Source: Sphingomonas_E sp042693015 (lineage in GTDB: Bacteria > Pseudomonadota > Alphaproteobacteria > Sphingomonadales > Sphingomonadaceae). From it: DNA of 64,000 nt. The notes beneath the pieces are model-generated. The model saw nothing but the letters and a program-made list of their open reading frames with translations. It had not been told where the DNA came from and ran no database searches. Position 1 is the first letter of the stretch. Each line of letters starts with the position of its first letter. Where the stretch lies: positions 930,001-994,000 of the forward strand of contig NZ_CP170544.1 of NCBI RefSeq assembly GCF_042693015.1. Direction: 5' to 3'. Shown here piece by piece: positions 53,531 to 62,848 of this stretch. Both the position numbers and the translations under genes were made by a program.

Positions 53531-54120
53531 GCCGGATCGCCAAGCTCGGCGTCGATCAATGGGACGCCGAGCTGCGCGAGACCTTCGCCGCCGATCAGGC
53601 GACGCCGCTGGAGCAGGGGACGATGCGGATGTTCGCGCACCGCCCCGCGATCGCAAATGGCATCATCGCGCTGGGCGCCGGCATCAAGCAGGATCGGTCC
53701 TTGCCCGAACGGCTGATCGAGCTCGTCCGCCTGCGCATCGCCTGGCACAATCAGTGCCGGAGCTGCCTGGCGATCCGCTATCGCGATGCCGTGGCGGACG
53801 GAGTGGACGAGGCCTTGGTCTGCTCGCTGGAGCGCCCGGCCGACGCGCCCGATCTCACGCCCGCCGAACGGGCCGCGCTCGATTATGCCGATCGCTTCGC
53901 AACCGACCATCTGTCGATCGACGATGGCGTGCATGATCGGCTGCGCGAGCATTTCGACGAGGGTCAGATCGTCGAACTCGGGTGCTGGGTCGCCTTCTGT
54001 GTCGGTTTCGGCCGGCTCGGCGCGACATGGGACATGGTGGAGGAACTGCCCGAAGCCTATCGTGCCCGCGGCGGCGCGCCGATCACCCCCTGGAGCGGAG
54101 AGCCCGTCATCGTTCGCTGA
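53527..54120 (+). CDS. Carboxymuconolactone decarboxylase / AhpD-like protein
   Basis: A 197-residue AhpD-like protein. The redox motif Cys77-x2-Cys80 lies in HNQCRSCLAIRYRDA, and LTPAERAALDYADRFATD is typical of the family. The GTG start overlaps the Rieske stop (GTGA), so the two are co-translated. Members act as hydroperoxidases or as decarboxylases; with a CxxC, a peroxide-protecting role beside an oxygenase is plausible. Confidence 0.85.
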   Translation: MSRIAKLGVDQWDAELRETFAADQATPLEQGTMRMFAHRPAIANGIIALGAGIKQDRSLPERLIELVRLRIAWHNQCRSCLAIRYRDAVADGVDEALVCSLERPADAPDLTPAERAALDYADRFATDHLSIDDGVHDRLREHFDEGQIVELGCWVAFCVGFGRLGATWDMVEELPEAYRARGGAPITPWSGEPVIVR

Positions 54121-54270
54121 TCCTGGCCGGATAGCCAAATGGGCTGGTTGTCCGTCCATTTCCGACGCTTGTGATCGGCGGACCACGATGCCCGCGAGGC
54201 ACGTCTTCCCTAGCGGAAAAGGGGACTACGCAAAGTAACAGGTGCGTCTCGATCCCCTCCGTCCGTAATG

Positions 54271-54307
54271 TGACAGTCGTAAGAAAAAGAACTGTCCAAA
54301 GGGCAGT
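54271..54307. promoter_or_regulatory. Cluster of ACTGTC/GACAGT half-sites upstream of TonB receptor
   Basis: GACAGT (54272-54277), ACTGTC (54291-54296) and GGCAGT (54302-54307) lie 72-107 bases before the receptor start at 54379. ACTGTCC-AAA-GGGCAGT is an inverted repeat with one mismatch. TGACA also occurs in the palindrome at 58809. Candidate operator in the 258-base gap 54121-54378, which holds no gene. Confidence 0.35.
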
Positions 54308-54378
54308 CGTTCCAACCGATCTGGCGAGTCTGCCGGATCGAATTGACCGGGTGGCTCGGTCGCTGGGGAGGTGGAGAG

Positions 54379-56751
54379 ATGTCTCGCATTTCGCGATTGT
54401 CGACGCGTATGTTGGCTTCAAGCTGGCTGGCAGGTCTTGCCGCCATCGGCCCGCTTCACGCGCAGGAAACGCCTCCGCCGGAGCCCGCCGCCCCACCGCA
54501 GACCGCGAGTGCCGAGCAAAGCCAAGGCGGCCTGGAGGACATCATCGTCACCGCGCAGAAGAAGTCCGAAAATCTCCAGACCGTCCCGATCGCCGTCAGC
54601 GCCGTGACCGGCCAGGCCATCGCCGACGCGCATATCGCGACGTTGCAAGGCTTGCAGGGCGTCACGCCCAACATCCAGATCAACAATTTTTCCAATACGC
54701 CGAACACGGCCGTTTTCACGATCCGTGGCATCGGCATCATCGAGCCGGACCCTTATGCCGGCAACACCGTGTCGATCGTCTATGATGGCGTGCCGCAATA
54801 TTTCTCGATGGGTGCGCTGCTCGACGTTTACGACATTGATCGCGTCGAAATTCTCCGCGGCCCGCAGGGCACCTTGTTTGGCGCGAACACGACCGGTGGC
54901 GTCGTCAACGTCGTCACCGTCCAGCCCGATCTGACCAAGTTTGCGGGCAAGTTCGACGCCAGCTACGGCAATTGGAACCATCTCACGATCGGTGGCGCGG
55001 TCAACACGCCGTTCAGCGATACACTCGCCGGCCGCTTCGTCTTCAACCATGATCAGCGCGATGGCTGGGTGACGAATGTCGTCGACGGCTCCGACATGGG
55101 CAAGCGCGATGTGACGCAGTTCCGCGCCGCGCTCAAATTCGCGCCGACCGATGATCTCGATGCGACGCTGATGACCGAATATGTCATGGCTCGCAACGGA
55201 TCGCCGATCGTGGTGGCGGGCGATATTCCGGGTGAGGCGGAGTTTGTGCCCGCGGGCTTCCGCAACATGTATGAATCGCCCTGCTTGCCTCCGGGCACGC
55301 GCTGCGACGCGCCGGACAAATATCTGTCCGCCAACGACAGCGTTCCCGACAAGAGCGACATGGATACCTTCCGCGCCGGCCTCACGATCAACTGGGCGAA
55401 CACCGGCATCGGCGACATCACGTCGATCACCGCCTACAAGGATTTCAAGCTGTTCGAATTTACCGATCAGGACGGCACGCCCGTCTTCCTGATCGATACG
55501 CGCCGCGGGACGAAGGGCTGGCAGTTCAGCCAGGAATTGCGGACGTCGATCGACTTCTCCGATTCCATCAACGTCATCGTCGGCGGCTTCTACCTCAAGG
55601 ATCATTACAAGCATTATCAGGATCTTCGGATCGATTTCGCGGGCGGCGTCACCTATGATCTGGCCACCGATACAGTGACCAAGGGCCTGCCGGGCTTGTT
55701 CCAGAAGAATCTGCAGGATCAGGATAACTGGTCGGGGTCGCTGTTCGTCCAGAGCTATATCGACCTGACTGACAGCCTCCGTCTTCAGGCCGGCATCCGC
55801 TACACCCATGAAAAGACGACGATGGAGGCGTCGACGTTGACCACGCTGGCGCCGGGTGGCGTCACCACCTTCGATGGCACTGCGCCCGATGGCACGCCCA
55901 ACATCCTGATCGGCAATGTCGCGCCGCCGCGCGATTCCAAGAGCTGGGACAATGTCGGCTGGAAGATCGGCCTCGATTATGAGGTGGCGCCCGGCGCAAT
56001 GATCTATGGCTATTGGGCGCGCGGCTTCAAGTCGGGCGGCTTCACCGGCCGCATCGGCATCCCTCAGGATCTTGGCCCCTATGATCCGGAAGAGGTCGAC
56101 ACGTTCGAAGTCGGCGCAAAGGCGGACTTCCTCGATCGCCGGCTACGCACCAATCTCGCGGTCTTCTACACCAATTATCGCGACATGCAGTTGGCCCAGA
56201 TCTATTTCGTCGGATCGGGCGCCAGCCTGGTGCAGGGCAACACCATCCTCAATGCCGCAAGCTCCCGCATCAAGGGCTTCGAACTGGATGTGACGGCGCT
56301 GCCGGTCGATGGGCTGACGCTTACCGGATCGGTCGCCTATCTCGATGCGAAATATAAGAATTTCCCTTATTCGCAGCCCGACGGTTCGACCCTCGATCTT
56401 GATGGCGAGCGGCTTCAGAACGCGCCGAAATGGGCGGCCGCCGCGGGCGCGACCTATGAGTTCGATGTCGGCCAGGGATCGGTTCGCGCGAACGTCCTCT
56501 ACAGCTACACGTCCGAAAAGCTGCTGACGTCGATCGTCGATACGCCACGCGCACGGGTGCAGCCGACCCATCTCGTCAACGCCAACCTCGATTGGATGCC
56601 GACCGGCGAGACCTTCACGGTCGGTCTCTGGGCTCGCAACCTGCTCGACAACCGCTACATCGCCAGCGTGTTCGACTCTCCGGGGACGCTCGGCCTCACC
56701 AACTATGCGCCCCCGCGCGAATATGGCGCGTCGGTGAAGGTCGAATTCTGA
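54379..56751 (+). CDS. TonB-dependent outer-membrane receptor
   Basis: A 790-residue receptor. Signal peptide ends near LHAQE (about 25-29), then a Pro-rich linker (TPPPEPAAPP), TonB-box type GGLEDIIVTAQKKSENLQ, plug with RGPQGTLFGANTTGGVVNVV, and a barrel ending ASVKVEF. GGAGGTGGAGAG precedes the ATG at 54379; 12 more in-frame codons upstream are not needed. Probably imports the substrate of the neighbouring Rieske enzymes. Confidence 0.93.
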   Translation: MSRISRLSTRMLASSWLAGLAAIGPLHAQETPPPEPAAPPQTASAEQSQGGLEDIIVTAQKKSENLQTVPIAVSAVTGQAIADAHIATLQGLQGVTPNIQINNFSNTPNTAVFTIRGIGIIEPDPYAGNTVSIVYDGVPQYFSMGALLDVYDIDRVEILRGPQGTLFGANTTGGVVNVVTVQPDLTKFAGKFDASYGNWNHLTIGGAVNTPFSDTLAGRFVFNHDQRDGWVTNVVDGSDMGKRDVTQFRAALKFAPTDDLDATLMTEYVMARNGSPIVVAGDIPGEAEFVPAGFRNMYESPCLPPGTRCDAPDKYLSANDSVPDKSDMDTFRAGLTINWANTGIGDITSITAYKDFKLFEFTDQDGTPVFLIDTRRGTKGWQFSQELRTSIDFSDSINVIVGGFYLKDHYKHYQDLRIDFAGGVTYDLATDTVTKGLPGLFQKNLQDQDNWSGSLFVQSYIDLTDSLRLQAGIRYTHEKTTMEASTLTTLAPGGVTTFDGTAPDGTPNILIGNVAPPRDSKSWDNVGWKIGLDYEVAPGAMIYGYWARGFKSGGFTGRIGIPQDLGPYDPEEVDTFEVGAKADFLDRRLRTNLAVFYTNYRDMQLAQIYFVGSGASLVQGNTILNAASSRIKGFELDVTALPVDGLTLTGSVAYLDAKYKNFPYSQPDGSTLDLDGERLQNAPKWAAAAGATYEFDVGQGSVRANVLYSYTSEKLLTSIVDTPRARVQPTHLVNANLDWMPTGETFTVGLWARNLLDNRYIASVFDSPGTLGLTNYAPPREYGASVKVEF

Positions 56752-56761
56752 CGCAGGCCTT

Positions 56762-57337
56762 TCAGCCGAGCGCGGCGATCTCCGCCGCCAGCAGCGCGCA
56801 CAGCCGCGCGCGGGGCCAGTCGACCGGGTCATAGGTCGACTGGCTCGAAAGCCCGGTGACGGTCGCGAGCAGCCGCCGCGCCTGCATGTCGCGCTCCTCG
56901 GGCGAACGGGCAGGGACGTTGGAGGCGGTTTCCAGCAGTTCGTAGATCAGTTGCCGCGCCTCGCGCCCGCGCTGCAACTGCTCGGCCATGAAATGCGCGT
57001 CTTCCAGCGCCATGCCCCAGAAGGCAAACCAGACCTTCCAATTGTCGCGCCGGCTGCGATCGAGCGGCAGGATCGCCTCCAGGCATTTCTGGATATCGTT
57101 GCCGCGGTCGCGCCGCTTGCGGACGCGGACCACCGTTTCCAGCATCGCATTGCGATAGACGAACAGCAGCAATTCGCGCTTGTTCTGGAAATAATGCGAG
57201 ACGACCGCGGTGCTGAACCCGGCCTCGCGGGCGATATCCCGCACCGTCACGCCGTCGAGGCCCGCGGCCGCGATCAGCCGCGCGGCGATCCGCGCGACAT
57301 CGCGACGACGGGCTTCATGGTCGACGATCCTTGGCAT
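56762..57337 (-). CDS. TetR-family transcriptional regulator
   Basis: A 191-residue regulator with an N-terminal helix-turn-helix (about 30-57: VTVRDIAREAGFSTAVVSHYFQNKREL) and a helical ligand-binding C-terminal part. It lies 32 bases downstream of a Rieske gene on the same strand, so both may be on one transcript. A perfect palindrome in the divergent promoter at 58809-58822 is a candidate target. Confidence 0.92.
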   Translation of the reverse strand: MPRIVDHEARRRDVARIAARLIAAAGLDGVTVRDIAREAGFSTAVVSHYFQNKRELLLFVYRNAMLETVVRVRKRRDRGNDIQKCLEAILPLDRSRRDNWKVWFAFWGMALEDAHFMAEQLQRGREARQLIYELLETASNVPARSPEERDMQARRLLATVTGLSSQSTYDPVDWPRARLCALLAAEIAALG

Positions 57338-57369
57338 CGCCGATCAGTTAGCGCGTTGATCTCGCTTCG

Positions 57370-58779
57370 TCATCCTGTTGCGAGGCCGAGATACATGTCG
57401 ATCGTCTGGTGGATGTGGCGGATGCGCGATTCCTGATAATTGGCGAAGGTGGCGCTGCGCTTCTTGGCGGCGCCCATGCCTTCCTGCATCCAGCCCATAT
57501 TGCCGGTATCCTGATCGTAGATCTGACCCAGCGACGCATCGACGCCGGGCACGCTGCCATAGCTGTCCTCGACGCCGATCCGCACCGGCTCATAGGGATC
57601 GGGCCTGCCGCCCGGCGGGATCGGTGCGAGCAGCATCAGATCGAACAGCGCGCGGGTATGATCCATCCCCAACGGCCGGAAACGGTAGATGATCGGGAAG
57701 GACGGGGCCAAGAAGAAGTGCCCGTTCGGAAAGGCGAAATAGCCGACCGTATCAATGATCTCGGCGGTGCTGCGATCGTCGAGATCCTTGCCGCCCGCCT
57801 TGATCGCTGCCTTGAAATAATCGGCCATCACGCTGCGGGCCGATCCGCCCTCGGGCACCGTCAGCGGCTCGCTGAGCGAGCTGCGATCGCCCAGCACCAT
57901 CGTCTCCAATATCTCCTCCTCGGATACGCTGCCGCCGCTATAGGGGCTGGCGACGCCCGCCAGGCTCACCAGCCGGTTAATGTGCGGGCTGAACGTGTCA
58001 TATTGCGTGTTGGTGTCGCCCGTGCCGTTCTGAAGCTGCGGGTGGGTGACATGGGTGTGATAGGATTCGAGGAACGCCTCTGACGCCACCTTCCAGTTGC
58101 ACGGCAGCTCCTTCTGGATGTGGAGCGAGACATAACGGTCGGCGAGCTCGGCATGGGCGGCATGATCGGGCAGGGGTGCAAGATACTCCTCCAGCGACGG
58201 CGCATCATCGTCCATGCAGACGAACACGAAGCCGCCCCAGGTGCCGACTCGGGCTTCCGGCAGTCGCGCCTTGTCGTGATCGACATGAGGGAAATCCCAG
58301 GAACAGGGCAGTTCGATCAGCTTGCCGTCGAGATCCCAGGTCCAGCCGTGGAAGGGGCAGGCGAGCTTGGGGCTCCACCCTTGGGTGAAGGAGGGTTTCA
58401 GCTTGGTGCCACGGTGCAGGCAAGCATTGTAATAGGCTTTGATCTCCCCGCTTTCGGTGCGGGTGATGACCAGAGACCATGGGCCGATATCATAGACGTA
58501 GAAGTCGCCCGCTTCGGGGATATGCTCCTCTCGGCACGCCCATTGCCACACCCGCGGCCACATCAGGTCCATCTCGGCCTTGAAGAAGGCGGGATCGGTA
58601 TAGCGCTCGAACGGAATGTCGGCGTCGCCGAGAAAGCGGTAGGAATCGATGCGATAGGATGGCGGCTGCCGATCGGCGTCAGGATCGGCGCGCAGTACCT
58701 CCTGAACGGTGGGCGCGCCGGGGCAGCGGGCGTCGCCGGGCCTGAGGTCGGGGGTATGCAGGCGTTCGGGTGCATTCAT
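57370..58779 (-). CDS. Rieske [2Fe-2S] ring-hydroxylating oxygenase, alpha subunit
   Basis: A 469-residue catalytic component. Rieske ligands Cys120-x-His122 and Cys141-x2-His144; mononuclear iron ligands His241 and His246 with Glu238 in place of the usual Asp. It resembles the product at 111-1526 more than the other two: similar length, an N-terminal extension and RYTDPAFF. GGAGAG precedes the ATG. Divergent from the Rieske gene at 58930, with 150 bases between, and followed by the TetR gene. Confidence 0.92.
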   Translation of the reverse strand: MNAPERLHTPDLRPGDARCPGAPTVQEVLRADPDADRQPPSYRIDSYRFLGDADIPFERYTDPAFFKAEMDLMWPRVWQWACREEHIPEAGDFYVYDIGPWSLVITRTESGEIKAYYNACLHRGTKLKPSFTQGWSPKLACPFHGWTWDLDGKLIELPCSWDFPHVDHDKARLPEARVGTWGGFVFVCMDDDAPSLEEYLAPLPDHAAHAELADRYVSLHIQKELPCNWKVASEAFLESYHTHVTHPQLQNGTGDTNTQYDTFSPHINRLVSLAGVASPYSGGSVSEEEILETMVLGDRSSLSEPLTVPEGGSARSVMADYFKAAIKAGGKDLDDRSTAEIIDTVGYFAFPNGHFFLAPSFPIIYRFRPLGMDHTRALFDLMLLAPIPPGGRPDPYEPVRIGVEDSYGSVPGVDASLGQIYDQDTGNMGWMQEGMGAAKKRSATFANYQESRIRHIHQTIDMYLGLATG

Positions 58780-58808
58780 CGCGTCTCTCCGTCGGGCTAT
58801 CTCTTTTT

Positions 58809-58822
58809 ATGACAAATGTCAT
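58809..58822. promoter_or_regulatory. Perfect palindrome between two divergent Rieske genes
   Basis: ATGACA-AA-TGTCAT has 6-base arms that match exactly and lies 30 bases before one Rieske start (58779) and 108 before the other (58930). TetR-type operators are often of this TGACA/TGTCA form, and a TetR gene lies at 56762-57337. Confidence 0.5.
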
Positions 58823-58929
58823 GTAACTCGACGGCTGAAAAGCTGGTGATTTGTGGAGTTGTTCGTCGATCCGGTTGGGACGATTAAGCTTGTCGGAGCG
58901 CCGCGATAGCCGGCGAGACGGAGAGAGCC

Positions 58930-60270
58930 ATGCTGCAGACCACGCCGCCGGAAGCCGCCTCATATCCCACCGTGCCCGAATGCGGCGTGATCGAGCTACG
59001 CGGCGATCCGATCACCGCGGAACGCTATTTCTCGCCTGAATGGGCCGATGCCGAATGGCAGAAAATGTGGACGCGCGTCTGGCACATCGGCGGCCGGATG
59101 GTCCAGCTTGAGGAGCCGGGTGATTTCATCGTCCACAATTTCCTGAAGGAATCGGTGGTCATGGTCCGCCAGCAGGACGGATCGGTCCGCGCCTTCTACA
59201 ATAGCTGCCAGCACCGCGGGAACCGGCTGGTCTGGGGCGAGGCGGGCGGCGTCGCTCGCGGCCTCGCCTGCTCCTATCATGGCTGGCTCTGGGGGCTGGA
59301 TGGCGTGCTGCTCGACGCGCAGGACCCGGACGATTTTCCGCAAGGCTCACCCTGCGGCAAGCTGAAGCTGAAGGAAGTGCCCTGCGCCGTCTGGGGCGGC
59401 TTCGTCTGGTATTCGATGGACCCGGAAGCCAAGCCGCTGCTGGACTATCTCCATCCCATCCCGGATCTGCTGGCGGGCCGCGGCCTCGACGATCTCGTCC
59501 GCGTCGTCTGGCGGACGGTGAAGGTCAACACCAACTGGAAATTCTCGCCCGACAATTTCAACGAGAGCTATCACCTGCCGACGGTCCATCCGCAGATGCG
59601 GCAGATGATCGACGAGGATTACAAGAACACCGTCTTCGACATGTTTCCCAACGGCCACAACCGCATGATCGAGCGCGGTCAGCCTTCTATGCGCGCCGAC
59701 TTTCCCAACATGGTGGAGCCGGTGTGGGAGATGATGCTGGAGGAATGGGGGCTCGATCCCGCCGCTTATGAAGGCCGCGCCCGCGATGGCCGGCTGGCGC
59801 TGCAGGCGGCCAAGCGGCAAGGCGCGGCGGATCGCGGCATGGCCTATCTCGATCGTCTCGCGGACGATGAACTGACGGACTATTTCCACCACACCATCTT
59901 CCCGAACGTGACGATCACCGGCACCCCCGACGGTGTCCATTTCTTCCGAACCGAGCCGCTGGCGAGCGACCCCGAATGGTGCACCTTCGACTACTGGTAT
60001 TTCGTGCCGCGGATCGCCGGCCGCGACGAGGTGGCGACCGTCTATGGAATGCGGCCTTATGAGGAGGCGGAGCATGAAGTTTCCACCTATGGCGAAAGCT
60101 CCGGTGGCCACCATCTCGGCGACTTCATCGACCAGGATCTCTCCGTCGCGGTGGCGCAGCAACAGGGCTTCCACTCGCGCGGCTATTCCGATCCCTATCT
60201 CAGCGGCCAGGAAGGCCGCGTCCGCCGCTTCCACGAGGTGCTGAACGATTATGTGGAGGGAAGGCGGTAA
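58930..60270 (+). CDS. Rieske [2Fe-2S] ring-hydroxylating oxygenase, alpha subunit
   Basis: A 446-residue catalytic component. Rieske ligands Cys93-x-His95 and Cys114-x2-His117; mononuclear iron ligands His215 and His220 in NESYHLPTVHPQ, with Glu212 in the bridging position. GGAGAG precedes the ATG. A paralogue of the product at 52184-53530; both end in FHEVLNDY(I/V)EGRR. No reductase or ferredoxin is next to it. Confidence 0.92.
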   Translation: MLQTTPPEAASYPTVPECGVIELRGDPITAERYFSPEWADAEWQKMWTRVWHIGGRMVQLEEPGDFIVHNFLKESVVMVRQQDGSVRAFYNSCQHRGNRLVWGEAGGVARGLACSYHGWLWGLDGVLLDAQDPDDFPQGSPCGKLKLKEVPCAVWGGFVWYSMDPEAKPLLDYLHPIPDLLAGRGLDDLVRVVWRTVKVNTNWKFSPDNFNESYHLPTVHPQMRQMIDEDYKNTVFDMFPNGHNRMIERGQPSMRADFPNMVEPVWEMMLEEWGLDPAAYEGRARDGRLALQAAKRQGAADRGMAYLDRLADDELTDYFHHTIFPNVTITGTPDGVHFFRTEPLASDPEWCTFDYWYFVPRIAGRDEVATVYGMRPYEEAEHEVSTYGESSGGHHLGDFIDQDLSVAVAQQQGFHSRGYSDPYLSGQEGRVRRFHEVLNDYVEGRR

Positions 60271-60290
60271 GCCGGCGAAAGGCAAAGGCA

Positions 60291-60827
60291 TCAAACCTGT
60301 GCGATCGGCTCCTTGGGCATAGCAGGCCGCGGGGTCAGGTCACATTGCCAGAGACCGACATCGTGCCAGCGGTCGAGCTTGTAGCCCACACCGTGATACG
60401 TGCCGATCCGGCGGAAGCCGAGCGCCTCGTGTAGCGCCGCGCTCCCCGGGTTGGGGAGGGTGACGGCGCCGATGGCCGTCACATAGCCCTGTGTCCGGAT
60501 AGCATCGAGCAAAGGTAGATAGAGCGCGCGGCCGATGCCCTGCCTTTCTGCGCCCCGTGCGAGATAGACGGTGGTTTCCGCCGCCCAGCGATAGGCGGCG
60601 CGGGTGCGGAACAGATCGGCATAGGCATAGCCAAGGATCGCGCCGTCTCGTTCCGCCACGAGCCAGGGGAAGCGCGTCGTCACGGCCGCGATTCGTTGGC
60701 GAAACTCCGTGGCGTCCGGTGCCTCCTCCTCGAAGGTGATGGCGGTATCGGTGACGTAGTAAGCGTAGATCGCCGCAATCGCCTCCGCGTCGTCGGGCGT
60801 GACGGCGCGAAGGCGAAGATCGCCCAT
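60291..60827 (-). CDS. GNAT-family N-acetyltransferase, phosphinothricin-acetyltransferase-like
   Basis: A 178-residue GNAT enzyme: RAVTPDDAEAIAAIYAYYV at the N-terminus, GAERQGIGRALYLPLLD as the acetyl-CoA-binding motif and NPGSAALHEALGFRRIGTYHGVGYKL. This is the Pat/Bar-like group, which acetylates small amines. The start at 60827 shares one base with the sppA stop; a long frame upstream is antisense to nothing meaningful and lies inside sppA. Confidence 0.9.
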   Translation of the reverse strand: MGDLRLRAVTPDDAEAIAAIYAYYVTDTAITFEEEAPDATEFRQRIAAVTTRFPWLVAERDGAILGYAYADLFRTRAAYRWAAETTVYLARGAERQGIGRALYLPLLDAIRTQGYVTAIGAVTLPNPGSAALHEALGFRRIGTYHGVGYKLDRWHDVGLWQCDLTPRPAMPKEPIAQV

Positions 60828-62698
60828 CAGAAGCCGAGGCGGGCCAGCAACAGTTCGACGAAGCCCGATCGCGTGCGCGGGGAGGGGGCGTCGCCCAGCG
60901 GGCATTCGAGGCAGCGGACCTGGATCACCGGGCCTTCGGCCATCGCCTTGAGATCGTGGAACGCGCGTAGCATCTGCCGTTCCGGCGCGCGGGCGACGCG
61001 GGTGTAGACGTCGCGCGGCTCGGCGGCTTCTTCGCCCTGGACCATGCCGGCGAGCAGCCAGCTCAGGAAGCTGGCGTTGCGTTCGATGAACAGCGGGCGG
61101 GCATCCTCCGGCGCGACCTTCGCGCGACGGGCGGCTTCGGCGATGGCGTCTTCCAGGCCGCCGGTCTTGTCGACGAGGCGCAGGCCGAGCGCGGTGCTGC
61201 CGGCCCAGACGCGGCCCTGGCCGATCTCGTTCACCCGCGCGACGGGCAGCTTGCGGGACTGCGCGACCAGGCCGGTGAATCGGCGGTAGATATTGTCGAT
61301 GCCAGCCTGCATCAGCCGATCGAATTCGGGCGAGGTGCCGCGCATCAGATCGGGCTCGCCGGAGAGCGGCGTCGTCTTCACGCCATCGGACGTCAGCCCG
61401 ACCTTCGCGAGCGTGCCCGAGAAATTGGGCAGCAGCCCGAACACGCCGATCGATCCGGTGACAGTGGCGGGCTCGGCGAAGATGACGTCGGCGGGGGTAG
61501 AGACCCAATAGCCGCCCGATGCGGCATAGGTGCCCATCGAGACGACGACCGGCAGCTTCTTCCGCTTCGCCTCCATGATCGCTTCGCGGATCCGCTCCGA
61601 CGCGGTAACCGAGCCGCCGGGCGAGTCGACGCGGACGACGAGCGCCTTGATGCGATCCTTGGCAAGTTCGTCCAGCAGCAGCTTGGCGATGGTGTCGCCG
61701 CCAGCGCGGCCGGGCGCGGCCTCGCCATCGACGATCTCGCCCGCGATCGTCAGTACGCCGATCTGGCCGGACGATGCCTCGGGATTGGCAGCGAGCCAGC
61801 TATCGAGCGGGATCGCCTTATAGTCGCCGGCTTCCCGATCATCGGCATCGCCCGCAAGCTGCGCCACGCGCTTGCCGAACGCGACGCTGTCGCCGACCTT
61901 GTCGACCAGCCCCGCTTTGAGCGCGGCCGTGGCGATATCGCCGCCAGCACTTGCGATCGCCTGTTCAGGTGCGGCGATATAGGCGGCCAGGCGCGCACGG
62001 GGGCGGGCGCGGATGACATCGGCCTGCCAGGTCGCCCACAGCGCATCGACAAGCGCCTGATTGGCGGCGCGCGCCTCCGGCGACTGATCGGTGCGGGTAT
62101 AGGGTTCGACCGCCGACTTGAACTCACCGACCCGATAGACCTTGGTCTCGACGCCGATCTTGTCCAGCAGCCCCTTGTAATAGAGGTTTGACCCGCCTGG
62201 GCCGGTGAGGAGCACCGCGCCAAACGGATCGACCCACACCTCGCTGGCATGGGCGGCGAGCTGGTAGCTGTCATCGCTATAGCCGGTGGCATAGGCCAGC
62301 ACCGGCTTGTTGGCGGCGCGCACCTTGTCGAGCGCCTTGGCGGCGGCGGCCAGCGTCGCCTGTCCGCCGCCGGAGAAATTGTTGAGATCGAGGACGACGG
62401 CCTTCACCGACGAATCCTTCGCGGCGGCATGGAGTGCGCGGATCACATCGCGGAGGCGGTATTCCCGTGATTCCGGCCCGCCGCCGGTGAGCGCATCGAG
62501 CGTGCCGGGCTGGGCGGGTTGTTCCACCAGTCGCCCGTCGAGATCGATCACCAGTGCGCCGCTGCCCGCCGTTACCGGCTTGGGCGTGACAGACATGAGT
62601 GCATATAGGCCGCCGAAGAAAAGCAGCATGAAGATCAGGACGAGCGCGTCCTTGACTCCAACAAGAATCTTCCAGAAGCCGCGCAGCAACCGCATCAT
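60827..62698 (-). CDS. sppA: Signal peptide peptidase SppA (67K type)
   Basis: SppA (623 residues) is an inner-membrane serine protease that degrades cleaved signal peptides. An N-terminal membrane anchor spans about 13-34. The duplicated S49 domains carry Lys194 (VGEFKSAVEPY) and nucleophilic Ser394 (TYAASGGYW), the expected Ser/Lys dyad (K209/S409 in E. coli). GGGGA precedes the ATG at 62698; the frame is open further upstream without similarity. Confidence 0.95.
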   Translation of the reverse strand: MMRLLRGFWKILVGVKDALVLIFMLLFFGGLYALMSVTPKPVTAGSGALVIDLDGRLVEQPAQPGTLDALTGGGPESREYRLRDVIRALHAAAKDSSVKAVVLDLNNFSGGGQATLAAAAKALDKVRAANKPVLAYATGYSDDSYQLAAHASEVWVDPFGAVLLTGPGGSNLYYKGLLDKIGVETKVYRVGEFKSAVEPYTRTDQSPEARAANQALVDALWATWQADVIRARPRARLAAYIAAPEQAIASAGGDIATAALKAGLVDKVGDSVAFGKRVAQLAGDADDREAGDYKAIPLDSWLAANPEASSGQIGVLTIAGEIVDGEAAPGRAGGDTIAKLLLDELAKDRIKALVVRVDSPGGSVTASERIREAIMEAKRKKLPVVVSMGTYAASGGYWVSTPADVIFAEPATVTGSIGVFGLLPNFSGTLAKVGLTSDGVKTTPLSGEPDLMRGTSPEFDRLMQAGIDNIYRRFTGLVAQSRKLPVARVNEIGQGRVWAGSTALGLRLVDKTGGLEDAIAEAARRAKVAPEDARPLFIERNASFLSWLLAGMVQGEEAAEPRDVYTRVARAPERQMLRAFHDLKAMAEGPVIQVRCLECPLGDAPSPRTRSGFVELLLARLGF

Positions 62699-62848
62699 CG
62701 TCCCCAAGCTGAAACATGCAGGGGCTATCCTGTTCGTTGCCCGCTTGAAAGGGGCGATTGCCGCAAGCCGGACACAGGTGGCGGAATGGCGGTGGAAAAA
62801 ATCTCCCCGGTCGTGCTTGACGGTGGAAATGGCTGCCCCATATGGCGG

